Origin: Amborella trichopoda
Taxonomy: Eukaryota > Streptophyta > Magnoliopsida > Amborellales > Amborellaceae
DNA: 64,000 bases
NCBI RefSeq assembly: GCF_000471905.2
Contig: NW_006495906.1
Location: 852,222 to 916,221 of the forward strand
Direction of reading: 5' to 3'
Below the pieces are notes generated by a model that was not told where the DNA came from, made no database searches, and saw nothing but the letters and a program-made list of their open reading frames with translations. A program made the translations under genes and the position numbers. Below are positions 23,233 to 34,450 of the stretch, piece by piece; position 1 is the first letter of the stretch; each line of letters begins with the position of its first letter.

Positions 23233-23381
23233 TATTATTTTTTTTTACCACGTTATACTTGAAGTGTCATACTTGAAAGGAAGGAAACATTTATATAAGG
23301 TGTAACCATACACTATTGCAGTAAGCTGCACCTAAAAAATCCTCTAGAAAGGAGTTACGCCACAATGGAAAACCTTCCAAA
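23233..23381 (+). repeat. Duplicated segment copy A, part 2
   Basis: Matches 31650-31785 of copy B (CGTTATACTTGAAGTGTCAT, TATATAAGGTGT, CTTCCAAA). It lies between the TIR element and the hAT element. Confidence 0.75.
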
Positions 23382-24543
23382 TAGGGATGCCAATGGTCTA
23401 GGCTGGGCCGGCATTCCTAGCCATCATCAGGCCTAGCCAGGGCCGAGACGCAAGGAAGGTAGTCTTTTATTGGGGTTGGGCCAAAATGGACCAAAAACTC
23501 TCCAAAGGGCCGGACTGGCCTGGTAAGACTGAAAAATAGTTCAGCCCAACCCAATAAGGCCTAAAGCCTTTTTTATCCCCTCAAAATATTCACTCTTCAA
23601 ACTTTTCTTGTTTGTAGTAACCAAAAGAAAAGAGTAAATAGATGCTAAACTATTTTTAGAAAACTTAAATTCCTCTCTCTTTATATACCCAATCTCTCCT
23701 TTTCTCTCTAAAAACTCATTCTCTCTCTCAAAACCTGATCTCTCTTTTTCTCTCTATAATCTCATTTGCTCTTTGGAAACCCAATCTCTTTTTCCCTATC
23801 TAAAAACCTATTTTCTCTCTCTAGAAATTGAATATCTCATTCTCTGTAACCCAATCTCTCATTTTCTCTCTAAAAACCCATTATCTCAAGAAACCCAATC
23901 TCTATTTCTCTCTCTAAAAACCCATTCTCTCTCTCTAGAAGTCCAATCTCTCTTTCTCTCTAAAACCCAGTAACTCTTTCACTCTCTTGAAACCAATATC
24001 TCTCTAAGAAACCAATCTCTCTCTAGAAACCTAATCTCTCTTTCTCTCTCTAAAATCCAATGTCTCGTTAAAAAAAATACAGTCTTTCTTTCTCTCTCTA
24101 GAAACCACTATCTCTCTAGAAATCAAAGTTTTCTTTCTCTCTAAAAGTCCATTCTCTCTCTAAAAACCTGCCCTAAAACATAGAGAGAGATGGCAGAGAG
24201 AAGAAAGTGTCTTTGGGCTGAGGGAGAGGGGGGGGCAAGTAGGGCAGCCAATAGTCCGAGCTGGGCCGCAAGTAGCACATTTTTTTCTGTTATAAATATC
24301 ACAAATTACATTAAAATATTAAATTTTCCAAAAATATTATAGCTTATGTATTTTTGTTTTTTGGAGGGCTTACTACAAGTAAGAAAAATTTGAAGAGTGA
24401 GATTAAAACCAAGCCTGACCGTGCTTTAACCCTGCAATTTTGGGCCGGTCCAGCTGAGATTTTCAAACGCAATTTCCTGGCCAGACCAATTTGGTTTTGG
24501 CCCTTTACCAAGCCTAGGCCAGGCTAGCCCGGTAGGAGCCCTA
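23382..24543. mobile_element. Non-autonomous hAT element (1162 bp) with 8-bp target duplication
   Basis: The element starts TAGGGATGCCAATGG and its other end, reverse-complemented, starts TAGGGCTCCTACC; both continue into GC-rich GGCTGGGCC/GGCCTAGGC blocks. It is flanked by perfect 8-bp duplications CTTCCAAA (23374-23381 and 24544-24551). Copy B has a single CTTCCAAA at this spot (31779-31786), an empty site. TAGGG ends plus an 8-bp duplication are typical of hAT elements. No transposase was found. Confidence 0.88.
23660..24200. repeat. Degenerate CT-rich tandem array inside the hAT element
   Basis: Units built from AAACCCAATCTCTC, TTTCTCTCT and TAAAAACCCATTCTCT alternate about every 25-50 bp over half a kilobase. 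It is low-complexity and open in one frame by chance (23773-23973). Confidence 0.8.
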
Positions 24544-24551
24544 CTTCCAAA

Positions 24552-25226
24552 GGATCATCTCCACCTCAAGATATATAGATACATATCAAAGGAGAATTTC
24601 ATGTAACAAAAAAAGTGCATATTCTATAATTATTTGGACCATCTATAGATTGATAAGTATTTATAGATCTTCTCGATCAATATATTTTTTAACTTTAAAT
24701 TTAAGAACCGTGGATGTAAATAGAATTTTACGCCCTCATAAGATTTCCGACACTAAAACTATATCTAGGAGAATAATTTAAAGGTGTGCCTTACTTCTAT
24801 AGTCCAAAGTGGGTGCCTAACATAAGCCTCAGCCTTAAATAAAAGTACATAACGTTAATTCAGCACCTAGTAAAAAACAAATGTGAAAGAAAGAATGTCT
24901 CAAGCAAAAAAGTTGCAAAAAGCTTAAAAATAAATAAAAATTAATCACAAAAAATTTGTATACATGATCATGATTTTTATTCCTTCACTAAGTTACTCGT
25001 TTCAAACATAATTATAATTCGAACTTATAAATTTCGTATAAAAAAAAAAGGAAAAAATAAAGTCAAATACCCAAAACACCACTAAATAGCAAGAAATTTT
25101 ATGAGAGCAATGGTGGAGCGTATGTCTTTACTGACCTTTTAACGGAAAACATATATTGTAGATTCGGCATCAACCAATCCAAGGCATTTTGACACGATTT
25201 AGAATTGCCTTTTTCTAGTTACCTGG
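24552..25226 (+). repeat. Duplicated segment copy A, part 3
   Basis: Matches 31787-32437 of copy B (CAAGATATAT, TTATTTGGACCATCTATA, TTTAAATTTAAGAACCG, TTCACTAAGTTACTC). About 225 bp near 24720-24945 is absent from copy B. No coding content was seen. Confidence 0.75.
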
Positions 25227-26460
25227 TTTTTTTTTTTTTTTGAGAGAGAGAGAAAGTTCAAAGATATTATTAATCTAGAACGAGATTACAGAATCCAAAA
25301 TAACGGCTTCAGAGAGGGTATAACCTCATTTGGTCAAGGAATCTGCTAGCACATTAGCCTCCCTATACACATGAACAAAAGAGAAAAAAAAAGTGGAGGC
25401 GAGATCTAAACTCTGAAACACCAAAGATTTCAACTCCCAAGGAAGCTTCTGATCCCCTTTGCACTATTTCACAACATTGAGGGAATCTCCTTTAATAATG
25501 TAAGAAGTCCCCAAATTCTTCTCCACAAGGGAACGAAGTCCAAAGAGAAGGGCAAAGATCTCTGCATAATTCGCAGTCCGCACCCCAAGTGGCCCTGGAT
25601 AGGAGAAGATCACATTACCCATCCAATCCCGAAGAACCCGCCCAAAACCAGTAAGACCTGGGTTACCCAATGAGCTGCGATCAAAGTTGAGCTTATAAAC
25701 CCCCAAAGGTGGTACCATCCATCTGCCTTTGGACCTACACTATTGGAAACCCAAATGGAAAAAAGTTAATTAGATTACTTCTTACATCCACTTCAGAAAT
25801 ATTTTGTCCACAACTCGTACCAAAGAGGTACAACTAGATGGAATGCAAGATTTTCTCCAAAACTTTTCCAACCGGCAAAGAGATACCTTCAAACATTATT
25901 CTATTTCTCTCTCTCCAGATCTCCCACAAAATGACACCTCTAGAGATTTTCCATACAACACTCCCAGTCTTCTATAAAGTAACTGAAAGATTATAAAGAA
26001 CCCCAATCAATGACGGTGGCATTACCAACGCAGCCCCAAGCTTGTCAAAAACGACTTCCAAATGCGATTGGCAAACGGACAATAGAGAAAGAGATGATCA
26101 CCAGTCTCTCCGTTTTCCTTGCACATGAGACATAAGTTTTGCTCTCTTAATCAGATTATCAACCGTTAGAACTCTATAACCGCCAACCAAAGAAACCTTG
26201 CACTTTGAGAGGTAGGGGCAATTTTCACAAGATAGCTATTTCAGGCATAGACCATCGTACCCTATCATGGTAGAGTAAATGATACATACATTTAACTGAA
26301 TAAATCCCATTTTTGTCAATCTTCAAAACTACCACATCAGAAGCATTATGTAGGATATAAACATTCTTCAATAGTCTGTGAAGGTCAACAAACTGAGAGA
26401 AACCAAATCAAAAACCCTATAATAAGGCAGAGTAATATTCCACTCAACATTACTACCCTT
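25227..26460 (-). mobile_element. 5'-truncated L1-type LINE with poly(A) tail
   Basis: The minus strand ends in a poly(A) tail (T run at 25227-25241). It carries a zinc-binding zf-RVT remnant near 26215-26020 (ENGETGDHLFLYCPFANRIW-like, frame-broken) and an RNase H domain. Imperfect flanking duplications GTTACCTGGT (25218) and GTGACTTGGT (26461) match a single copy in the paralogous segment near 32430. The 5' truncation is typical of target-primed insertion. Confidence 0.85.
25464..25718 (-). pseudogene. LINE RNase H domain remnant
   Basis: The 84-residue open stretch reads PPLGVYKLNFDRSSLGNPG, then RTANYAEIFALLFGLR and YIIKGDSLNVV. These are the conserved blocks of the RVT_3/RNase H domain at the end of plant L1 ORF2, with the three acidic positions (Asp, Glu, Asp) kept. 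The downstream part of the domain is out of frame, so it is a relic. Confidence 0.85.
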
Positions 26461-26735
26461 GTGACTTGGTTTCTTGTTCGAACTAGAAATTGTTGTAACT
26501 CGGATGGTTGCCTCCACTTCCTTAAGGTAACCAAGTGATTTGTTAGGAACCTGGAGATCCCAATCTGCAAATTCGACTTGGTTCTCATCCATATTATTAT
26601 TATTTAATTAATTTTTCTTATTTAATTATTGTTTTATTTATTAATTTTTATGAATTGATTCGCACACAATAGAATCCATCCAATTCACTTATCTTTACTG
26701 GATTTCCTTAAGTTGTTCACCTGGCTAGTCCAACT
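26461..26735 (+). repeat. Duplicated segment copy A, part 4
   Basis: Matches 32437-32705 of copy B (TTGGTTTCTTGTTC, GATTTCCTTAAGTTGTTCAC). Homology ends near 26735, and a short unassigned stretch leads to the Copia relic. Confidence 0.72.
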
Positions 26736-26880
26736 TTCGAAAAACTGTTTGAAATGTGCAAACTTGCCTTAGTGCCTTACACTTAATGCTTAGCAGCATT
26801 ATCAAGATCATTGAAAAAATGATGAGGAATATTTTGTGATGATCGTTAGAAGGAGGGAAGTGTTGTTCTCTGATACCACT

Positions 26881-28699
26881 TATTGTGCGCGAAAGCTCTA
26901 AACCTGATGGGGATTTTTGACAAATAAAGTACGAGAAGTAAAACGTGAAATATGCACTACAAGAACATAAAGATTTACATGGTTCACCCAAGAGGGCTAT
27001 ATCCACGGGCATGGCAAACCTGAAATCCAATATACCAATGAAAGTTACATCAAAGATTTTGGAACAAACCTCGACAAAAACACAAATCGGGTAGACCTTT
27101 TTAAACCTGCTCTCTCAAACGGAACCATTGCCGATCTCTCATCTCTATTCCATAAATAGACCATTGTCAAGGAAGAGAGTTTTGAGAGCAAATGAGACTA
27201 TATCTCACTAAAAGGGAAACCATCCAAAATCTCAATGAGAACAGCTTCTCTGCAAGAAACAAGTCTCTCAATCTTCGGGAGTACAAAAGAGATAACATCA
27301 CATTGTTTATGTCCAAATGAAGCTCTCTTATATAGGAGGAAATCGCATCTTATGCACAGAAGGCTCTACCTTTCTTTCTCTAGAAGAACCACCATAACCA
27401 TATGGTGACCCAAATTAGACATACGAGTTCTCTATACTTTCATCCCATATATATAATCAGGAGTCCACACAAAATAGGAAACTTCCTATTTATATAACAT
27501 ATATCTCAAAAAACCAAGAGATAAATCCAAGAGTCTTAATCTTTTTGGATTTCTATTTCTTTTAGGAAGCTTATCAATATTAATCTCAATCCTTAAGGGA
27601 ATATCTCAATCCCATGTAATATGGGAATATCTCAATTCCGCATAATTTGGGAATATCTCAATGTTGGTGATTTTGGATCGCAACAAATCCAACAATCTCC
27701 ACCTTGATATCAAAATCATTTTCTCACCATACCAACATCAATTGGATAGCTTCATGAATTCTTTATCTTTTTCCAGATAAAAATTCTCATCATTCTTGTT
27801 AAAAAATAATGCTTGCTATCAAATTTTTTGACCTCAAACTTTGCATTCGAAACCTTTACTGTCATAGTGAAAACCCTAAACCAGGGCTTTGATACTAATT
27901 GATGTGCGTTGATACCACTTGTTGTGCATGGAAGCTCTAAACCCGATGGGTTGATTTTTGGCAAATAAAGTACGAGAAATAAAACATGAAATATACACCA
28001 CAAGAACCCAAGAGGACTACATCCACGGGCATGAAAAAACTAAAATCCATTATACCAATGAAAGTTACATTAAAGATTTTAGAACAAACCTCGACAAAAA
28101 CACAAGTCGAGCAAACTCTTCCAAACGATACCACTGTCGATCTCTCATCTCTATTTCATAACTAGACCATTATCAAGGAAGAGAATTTTAAAAGCAAACG
28201 AGACTTTATTTCACTAAAAAGGAAACCATCCAAAATCTTATTGGGAACCGATTCTCTACAAAAAACAAGCTTATCAATCTTTGGGAGTCCAAAAGAGGCA
28301 CCATTATAATGTTTCTGCCTAAAGGAAGCCTCTTCACTGAGAGGAAATCGCATCTTATGCATAGGAGGCTCAACCTCTCTCTCTCTAGAGGAACCACCAT
28401 TCTCATATGGTGACCCAAATTGGGCACACGAATTCTCTGCACTTTCATCTCATATATATAATTAAGATTCCATACAAAATAGGAAACTTCCTTTTGATAT
28501 AACATATATCTCAAAAGACCAAGAGATAAATCCAAGAGTCTTAAATTTTTTAGATTTCTATTTCTTTTAGGAAACTTATCAATATTAATCTTAATCCTTA
28601 AAGGAATATCTCAAACCCACATAATATGAGAATATCTCAGTTCCACATAATTTGGGAATATCTCAATGTTGGTGATGTTGGATGGCACCAAATCCAATA
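26881..28699 (-). mobile_element. Copia element reduced to two LTRs and 225 bp
   Basis: Direct LTRs at 27920-28699 (5', minus) and 26881-27694 (3') share most of their sequence. The interval 27695-27919 holds a degenerate primer site (AGTGGTATCA), the start of Copia gag (KFEVKKFDSKHYF at 27850-27800) and a polypurine tract (AAGGTGGAGAT, 27695-27705) next to TGTTGGATT. Nearly all of gag-pol is gone. The 3' LTR is also followed on the minus strand by TGGTATCAGAG (26869-26879), so the left LTR looks like the 5' end of a further element copy. No target duplication was found. Confidence 0.8.
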
Positions 28700-29375
28700 G
28701 GAAGAAGTATCTAGTTAATTGGGACAGTGTGTACTTCAAAGATGGACGGTGGTTTAACTATTCTAAGGCTAAAATGGTGGTGGAGGTTTATGGTAGATGA
28801 AGAGCAGCCTTGGAGGAGTGTTCTAGTAGCAAAGGATGGAGTTGATTAGATTATCCAATTCATTAGTGATATAAGGGGTCAACAAAATTAGTCTTAGCTT
28901 TCAAATGATATTCTAAGTGGTAGGGGTTTAGTAGTAATTTATAAGTGGTGGGTGGTTAGAAACGGGGATAGGATAAATTTTTGGTCAGATAAATGGGGGC
29001 ATTGATCTTTGAAAATTCAATTTCCTCAACTTTTCTCTAAGGAGTCCAACTGTTTGGGAAAGATGCATGACGTTTATGATTGACACCTTGGGAGTGAGTT
29101 GGAACATCCATTGCATGCCAGGCTCTATCATTTCTCAACTTACAGAATTCAGTAAGGAATTGGAAGGGATTTGTTCTTTAGAGAGGGAGGAGATGAAGTA
29201 GGGTGGTGGGGAGGAAAGTGATGGGATCTTTTCTGTTGAATCAGTCAATAGATTATTATCCCATGATTGGTTTTGGTGGTCCGATAGCAACCTTCTTAAA
29301 ATCTGGAAAGGGGATATTACTGGTAAGGTTAAAATTTCTTTATGGGGTCTCTTGTAAGGAAGAACTCTTACCGTG
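28700..29375 (+). pseudogene. L1-type LINE ORF2 remnant, upstream half
   Basis: Frame-broken plus-strand translation gives KYLVNWDSV, WWWRFMVDEEQPWRSVL, NGDRINFWSDKWG and ERDGIFSVESVNRLLS. These are the conserved blocks between reverse transcriptase and the zf-RVT domain in plant L1 elements. It begins at the edge of the Copia LTR and is split at 29375 by an RTE element. Confidence 0.8.
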
Positions 29376-30490
29376 CATTATTATCATCATAGCCTTTTCT
29401 TAATTAATTGGTGTAAGCTACACGAATTCTAGTCCTCTATTCTACTCTATTAAAGACCATACCCTCAGTGAGGCCATAAGTCCCCATATCTTTTAGGACT
29501 ACGCCTTACCTTTTTCAGTCTTTTTACTTAAACTAACTTGCACTTCCTAACAGGTGCTATACTTGGTCAACGCCATACACGGTCAGCCCACCAAAATCTA
29601 CTCTCTCTCATCTTATTGCGTATTAGTGCCACACCTAAATTCTTTCGAATGGATTCATTTCGAATTCTATACCTTCTTGTCTTGCCACTCATCCAACTCA
29701 ATATCTTCATCTTCACTACACTCATTCTATGGGTATATTGTTTTTTGTCCGCCCAATAATTCACCCCATAGAGCAAAGCTGATCTCACAGTTGTCCTATA
29801 AAACTTACCTTTTAGCTTCAGTGGTATGCAATGATCACATAAAATTCTAGTTGCATATCTCCACTTTGCCCACCATGTTGTAATTCTGTGTACGATGTCT
29901 TCCTCAATCTTTCTATTTTCTTGAATTATCGACCCAAGTTATCGAAAGTGAGATCTTTTTTGGACTTCCTGGCTGTTAATCTTAACTACTTCCTCATCTC
30001 TACTCCTATTATTACTAAACTTGAATTCCATATATTCAGTCTTAGTACGGCTAATCTTAAAACCTTTGGATTCTAGGGCATCCCTCCAAAGTTCTTACTT
30101 TATGTTGACATTGTTTCGGGTCTCATCCATCAAAAATATGTTATCTACAAACAACATGCACCACGGTACCTCATCCTATAGGTGCCTAGTTATATCGTCC
30201 ATAATTAAGACAAAGAGGTACAAGCTCAATGGCGACCCTTGATGTAACCCTATTGTCACTGAAAGCTCACTCGTCTATCCATTAGTTGTTCGTGCACTAG
30301 TTAGAGTTCTATCATACATATCTCCCTCCAAGTCAATTTAGTGTCTGGTTACTCCTTTCTTTTCTAACACCCGCCAAATCAAATCTCGAGGTACTCTATC
30401 ATAAGCATTCTCTAGATCAATAAAGATTGTATGGAGATCTTTTCCCTCCGTCCTAAACTTCTCAATCAATTACCTAAGTCCGAAAATAAG
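29376..30490 (-). mobile_element. RTE-type LINE fragment nested in the L1 LINE
   Basis: Minus-strand sequence encodes a broken RTE reverse transcriptase: GLHQGSPLSLYLFVLIMDD, then FVDNIFLMDET at the YADD position, and ELWRDALESKGFKISRTKTEY. The C-terminal region at 29788-29567 reads LLYGVNYWADKK, MKILSWMSGKTR and IRNESIRKNLGVA. The 3' end is a short ATG/ATA repeat, as in RTE elements. Flanking duplications CTCTTACCGTG (29365) and CCTCACTGTG (30491) mark the insertion. Confidence 0.87.
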
Positions 30491-30500
30491 CCTCACTGTG

Positions 30501-31375
30501 GATAATCTTAAGAAAAAAGGATTTTGGTCAACATTTGTTTTTTGTGCAATAATGATGAAGAGAATGAGGATTATTTGTTTCTACAATGTGAGTTTACCAG
30601 TTCTTTATGGAGGTGAGTCTTCCAATTGCTTGTTTTTCCAATGATTTTACTACAAGGACACGGTAATATTTTGCAGCATCTTTTTAGGGATTGGTAAAAA
30701 AAGGAAAGGTTGTTTGGGATATTATGAGGATGACGTTGTTGTGGGAAGTTTAGCTAGAGTGCAACAAAAGATCTTTTTAGGGGAAAACTTTTTGTATGGA
30801 ACAGTTACAAGAGAGGATTTTACATGCATGTAAGGGGATGGTATATCTAAGGTGGATGCGGTGCTCAATTTGTAAAACATCATTTGATAGTCTACTCTTT
30901 CTGCTAGGCCAAAGGTTAGATGGAGTCCATCAGTAACTAGTTGCATCAAGCTTAACTTTGATGGTAGATTTTTTAGAAATCCTGAGCCAGCAAAAATTGA
31001 GAAGTTTAAATATTCTGATGATGGTATCCTTTACTGCTATTTTGGTCCTATTGGTAATTCTACAACAAACATGGTTGAATTGAGTATTGTGCTTTTTGGA
31101 CTTAAAGGAGTGAAAAAAAGATATCAAGGCTTATGATGTGTAGTAGAAGACTCCCTCACTGTTATCAATTAGTATAAAAATTGAGATCGTTATGGCTAGA
31201 GATTTTGGATGAAGTTATTGGATTGCAGGTTGAGTTCAACCATGTTTATAAGAAGGCAAACGAAATTGGTAAACATGGTGTAAGTGGATACAAAATTGTA
31301 ACACGTGATTATTTGAATTTGTGATTGTAATGTTCATCCTTGTCACTATAAAAGTTTATAATCTTGTCAAACATT
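30501..31375 (+). pseudogene. L1-type LINE remnant, downstream half (zf-RVT and RNase H)
   Basis: Resumes exactly where the upstream half stops (LTVDNLKKKGF, then CNNDEENEDYLFLQCEFTSSLW), the zinc-binding domain following RT. A decayed RNase H region follows with KLNFDGRF-like and AKIEKFKYS-like pieces near 30950-31010. It ends near 31375 at the start of duplicated segment copy B. Confidence 0.75.
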
Positions 31376-32705
31376 GGATAATTGAAGGGCCAAAATTTAG
31401 GAAGAAAAACTTAAAAAATAAATAAAAAATTGTATGCCAACTTTATTATTACCCTTAATGACTATCAGCGGTGGGAAATATACAACTTCTTTATCTTCTT
31501 CTTTAGGGTCGTATATAATAAGTACACCGAAAGTCATAAAAATGTTATGCACTCAACCTTTTTCTTTATTTGTCTTGGGTAGTTGAGAAGTTGGACGCCA
31601 TACCTATGAAAGAAATATTGCCCTTTTATTTTTTACCGTTGCTAGACTTGACACTTTGAAGGGTCGTACTTGAAAGAACGGAAATAGTTATATAAGGTGT
31701 CAACGTTATAACGTTATACTATTGAAGAAAGGTGCACCTAAAAGATCCGCTAGAACAGTGGACTATAGCATTCGAAAAGCTTCCAAAGCATCTTCTCAAC
31801 TTCAAGATATATGACTATAGAGAAAAAAGTAATTTCATATCCTAAAAAAAAATATATCTTGTAATAAATTATTTGGACCATCTATAAATTATCAAGTATT
31901 TATAAATCTGTTTGATCTATATCATTTAGAATTTTAAATTTAAGAACCGGGGATGAAAGTAGCAAGAAAAATAATCACAAAAAATTGGTAAACCTCATCA
32001 TAATTTCCGTTCTTTCACTAAGTTACTCTTTTCATACATCATTAGAGTTTGCAATTGATGTTATGAGTAAATAAAGAAAAAGAAGAAGTGAAATACCCAA
32101 AATACGGCTAAATAACAAGCAATTTTTTAAGACCAATGGCCGTTACCTATCTTAAGCGTGACAACAATCCCTCGACAGTTTATTGTGACATTTTTTTTTT
32201 GGGCAATTCAGTGGGAAAGACAAGGCCCCTACCCGTATTTTTCAATTGATTGGAGAGTTACATTATGAAGATATTAATTGGGGATGTCAGCGATTGGAAT
32301 GGATACCATAAAGTGGTAACTGGATGTTTGTATTTGCATAGGAAAATAAGTATTCAACGGAAAAATATATTGTAGATTCCGCATCAACCAGCCCAATGTA
32401 TTTTGAAACGATTTGGAATCGTGAGTCTCCATTGACCTGGTTTCTTGTTCCAACCAGACATTGGTTTGACTCAAATGGTTACCCTGGTTCAAGAAACTAG
32501 GTGGGTTTGTCAGGGAAGTGTACGAATTAAATATGCAAATTCGACCTAATTCTTACCCATAATATTTTTTATTAGCATTTTCTTTATTATTTTTTGAGAT
32601 ATCGATTTTTATAAAATGATTCTCACAACATAGAACCCATAAAATTCCCCTATCTGAAAATGATTTCCTTAAGTTGTTCACTGGACTGGTTGATTTTTTA
32701 TAACT
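31376..32705 (+). repeat. Duplicated segment copy B (mostly unoccupied paralog)
   Basis: Aligns colinearly with 11869-12269, 23233-23381, 24552-25226 and 26461-26735. It lacks the TIR/chromovirus, hAT and LINE insertions and therefore shows their empty sites. No gene was recognised. Confidence 0.78.
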
Positions 32706-33951
32706 GAAATGCGGCTCGTATAGACTCGAGGTTCTAAACAATCAAAACAATGCGCACCTTCAAATAGTGTCGAGAAATGTGGTTTCAATACTAGAAATCT
32801 TTGAGATAGCCTTAAAATATATTTTCATCTTTAATTATAAAATTTAGATCTTCAAAAATAGTGTAGATCGAGCAGATATATGAAAATTTAAAAATCTTGA
32901 AAATTGACGGCTTAAAAAATTCATTACAAAATGCATTGTTTCCAATATTTGAAATCTATTTTTTTTCACATGTTCATGCATCTTAATGTCGAGATAATCA
33001 ATTTGAGTATATTTGGGCACAAAAAAAACCCTTTGTAGTAAAATTTTTGAGGTAGGCTCTAATTTAATTGTTTAGAGCCTCAGCTCCATATAAAATTTTC
33101 CCTTACTTCAACCGACAATCTTTAAGGGCATGTTTGGCGTGTGGAAGAGGGGGCTGCCAAAGACCCCCTTGTACACAATATGGAAGGGGCAGCTTCCCGA
33201 ATTGGGGCCATGTGATCCATTAAAAATAAAGGGCTTCGTTGAATGCGCACTTCCATCTTTTTGGATCGACGGGGTTGCGGACGTGGTTTTTGGTGTATTG
33301 CTGAACTTCCACTTCAAAAAACTCAGAATATCAAACACCCCCTAAAACTCCCCTGTTGCATTGTCAAAATGTGGACAAGATAGTAACTTTCAAAATATGT
33401 CAGAGCCTACTGTTGTTTCCGTTGTTTTTCAGTTGTACCCTTTTCAAATTTCAATCATTTTTGCCCAACTTTGTCCATTTTGACGGCGTAGGGGTTGGTA
33501 ATTCACATAGGCAAGCCATACTCGGTGTATAAAAATAAGAGCAAGAGCAGTCCGTGGAACATGATAAAATTGGTTTTTTCGTACTATTTGAAACAACCTT
33601 AGGTGCATTAGGTATATTTACTTGTGGTGTAGGCAACATTTATATATTGGAGTGATTTTATGCCACTGTTGTATTATAATATAACAAAACTACTCTTTTA
33701 AGAAAATCATGTTCGTGCCAGGTGACACCATATTTTATAATCATATTCTCTTCATCCCAATAATCAATGACGCTATAAAAATGTCAAAATCTTCACTCAC
33801 CAACAATGTAACCAAATTCCTTTAGGTGAGCATTGAATCTATTCCTTTAAGAATTCAAGATCAATTTTTATTTTTTACTATTGTTCATCTAACATCTATA
33901 AGGCCGGCAACAAAAATTCAGATTAAAAAATAATCCGACATAGATTCAATT
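32706..33951. other. Intergenic stretch with a possible small MITE
   Basis: No gene was recognised. A block of about 220 bp at 33122-33343 starts AAGGGCATGTTTGGCG and ends ATCAAACACCCCCTA, ends that look like a short TIR pair, but no target duplication is clear. Confidence 0.4.
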
Positions 33952-34061
33952 TGTTGTGCACGGATGCTCTACGACTCAACAGGTTGATTCTTGAAAAGGT
34001 AAAGAGCGGGAAAAAACCAACCGGTGGGAAGAAAGCAACAAGCAAAACAAGAAGTCATGCA
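33952..34061 (-). mobile_element. Possible Copia LTR fragment split by Copia-A
   Basis: TTGTTGTGCACGGATGCTCT and ACAGGTTGATTCTTG resemble the LTR edge at 27918-27965. The stretch would continue after Copia-A at 40276. Only a short match supports this. Confidence 0.35.
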
Positions 34062-34433
34062 TGTTGGTACGGGTGTGTGGCCATGGGGCCTTTAAACATG
34101 CCATATTTATCTCTTTTATAATTTAATGCTTATCACTAAAAAAAAAAGCTTCTTAGAGAGAGAAAGTATCGTTATCTAATGGCTAGAAAGTAACCACCCA
34201 CTTCCCAAGATTACAGGGCCACGTTTTCTTAGATAATTCAGGAGGAAGCCGAATATTAGAGAACGGCCATCTCCATCTCTCTTTAAGAAGGGTTTTATGG
34301 CCATAGAGAGGTACACAGAAATTTACAGAGTTCTCACAGTTCTGGTAAAAGCCTGATCTTTGCGATCAATAGTCTCACGATACTGCCCCTAATCCTAAGA
34401 GTGGATCCATCTCTTCCCTCAAGTTTTTCAACA
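34062..34433 (+). repeat. 5' LTR of Copia-A
   Basis: Matches 39903-40275 closely and also 58353-58709 (minus). Shared blocks are CCATGGGGCCTTTAAAC, TATAATTTAATGCTTATCAC and TACACAGAAATTTACAGAG. Confidence 0.92.
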
Positions 34434-34434
34434 T

Positions 34435-34450
34435 TGGTATTAGAGCGGGT
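34435..34450 (+). other. Initiator-Met tRNA primer site of Copia-A
   Basis: TGGTATTAGAGCGGGT follows the LTR by one base. It differs by one base from the usual TGGTATCAGAGC core. Confidence 0.88.

Noticed and set aside
26368..26592. 74-codon minus-strand frame spanning the LINE border
   Set aside because: It crosses the insertion junction at 26460 and so combines two unrelated sequences.
29567..29788. Intact-looking small ORF as an independent gene
   Set aside because: Its sequence (LLYGVNYWADK, MSGKTRRYRIRNE) is the C-terminal part of an RTE-type LINE polyprotein.
33122..33343. MITE with AAGGGCATGTTTGG / CCAAACACCCCCT-like ends
   Set aside because: Ends are short and imperfect and no target duplication could be read; kept only as a possibility in the intergenic entry.
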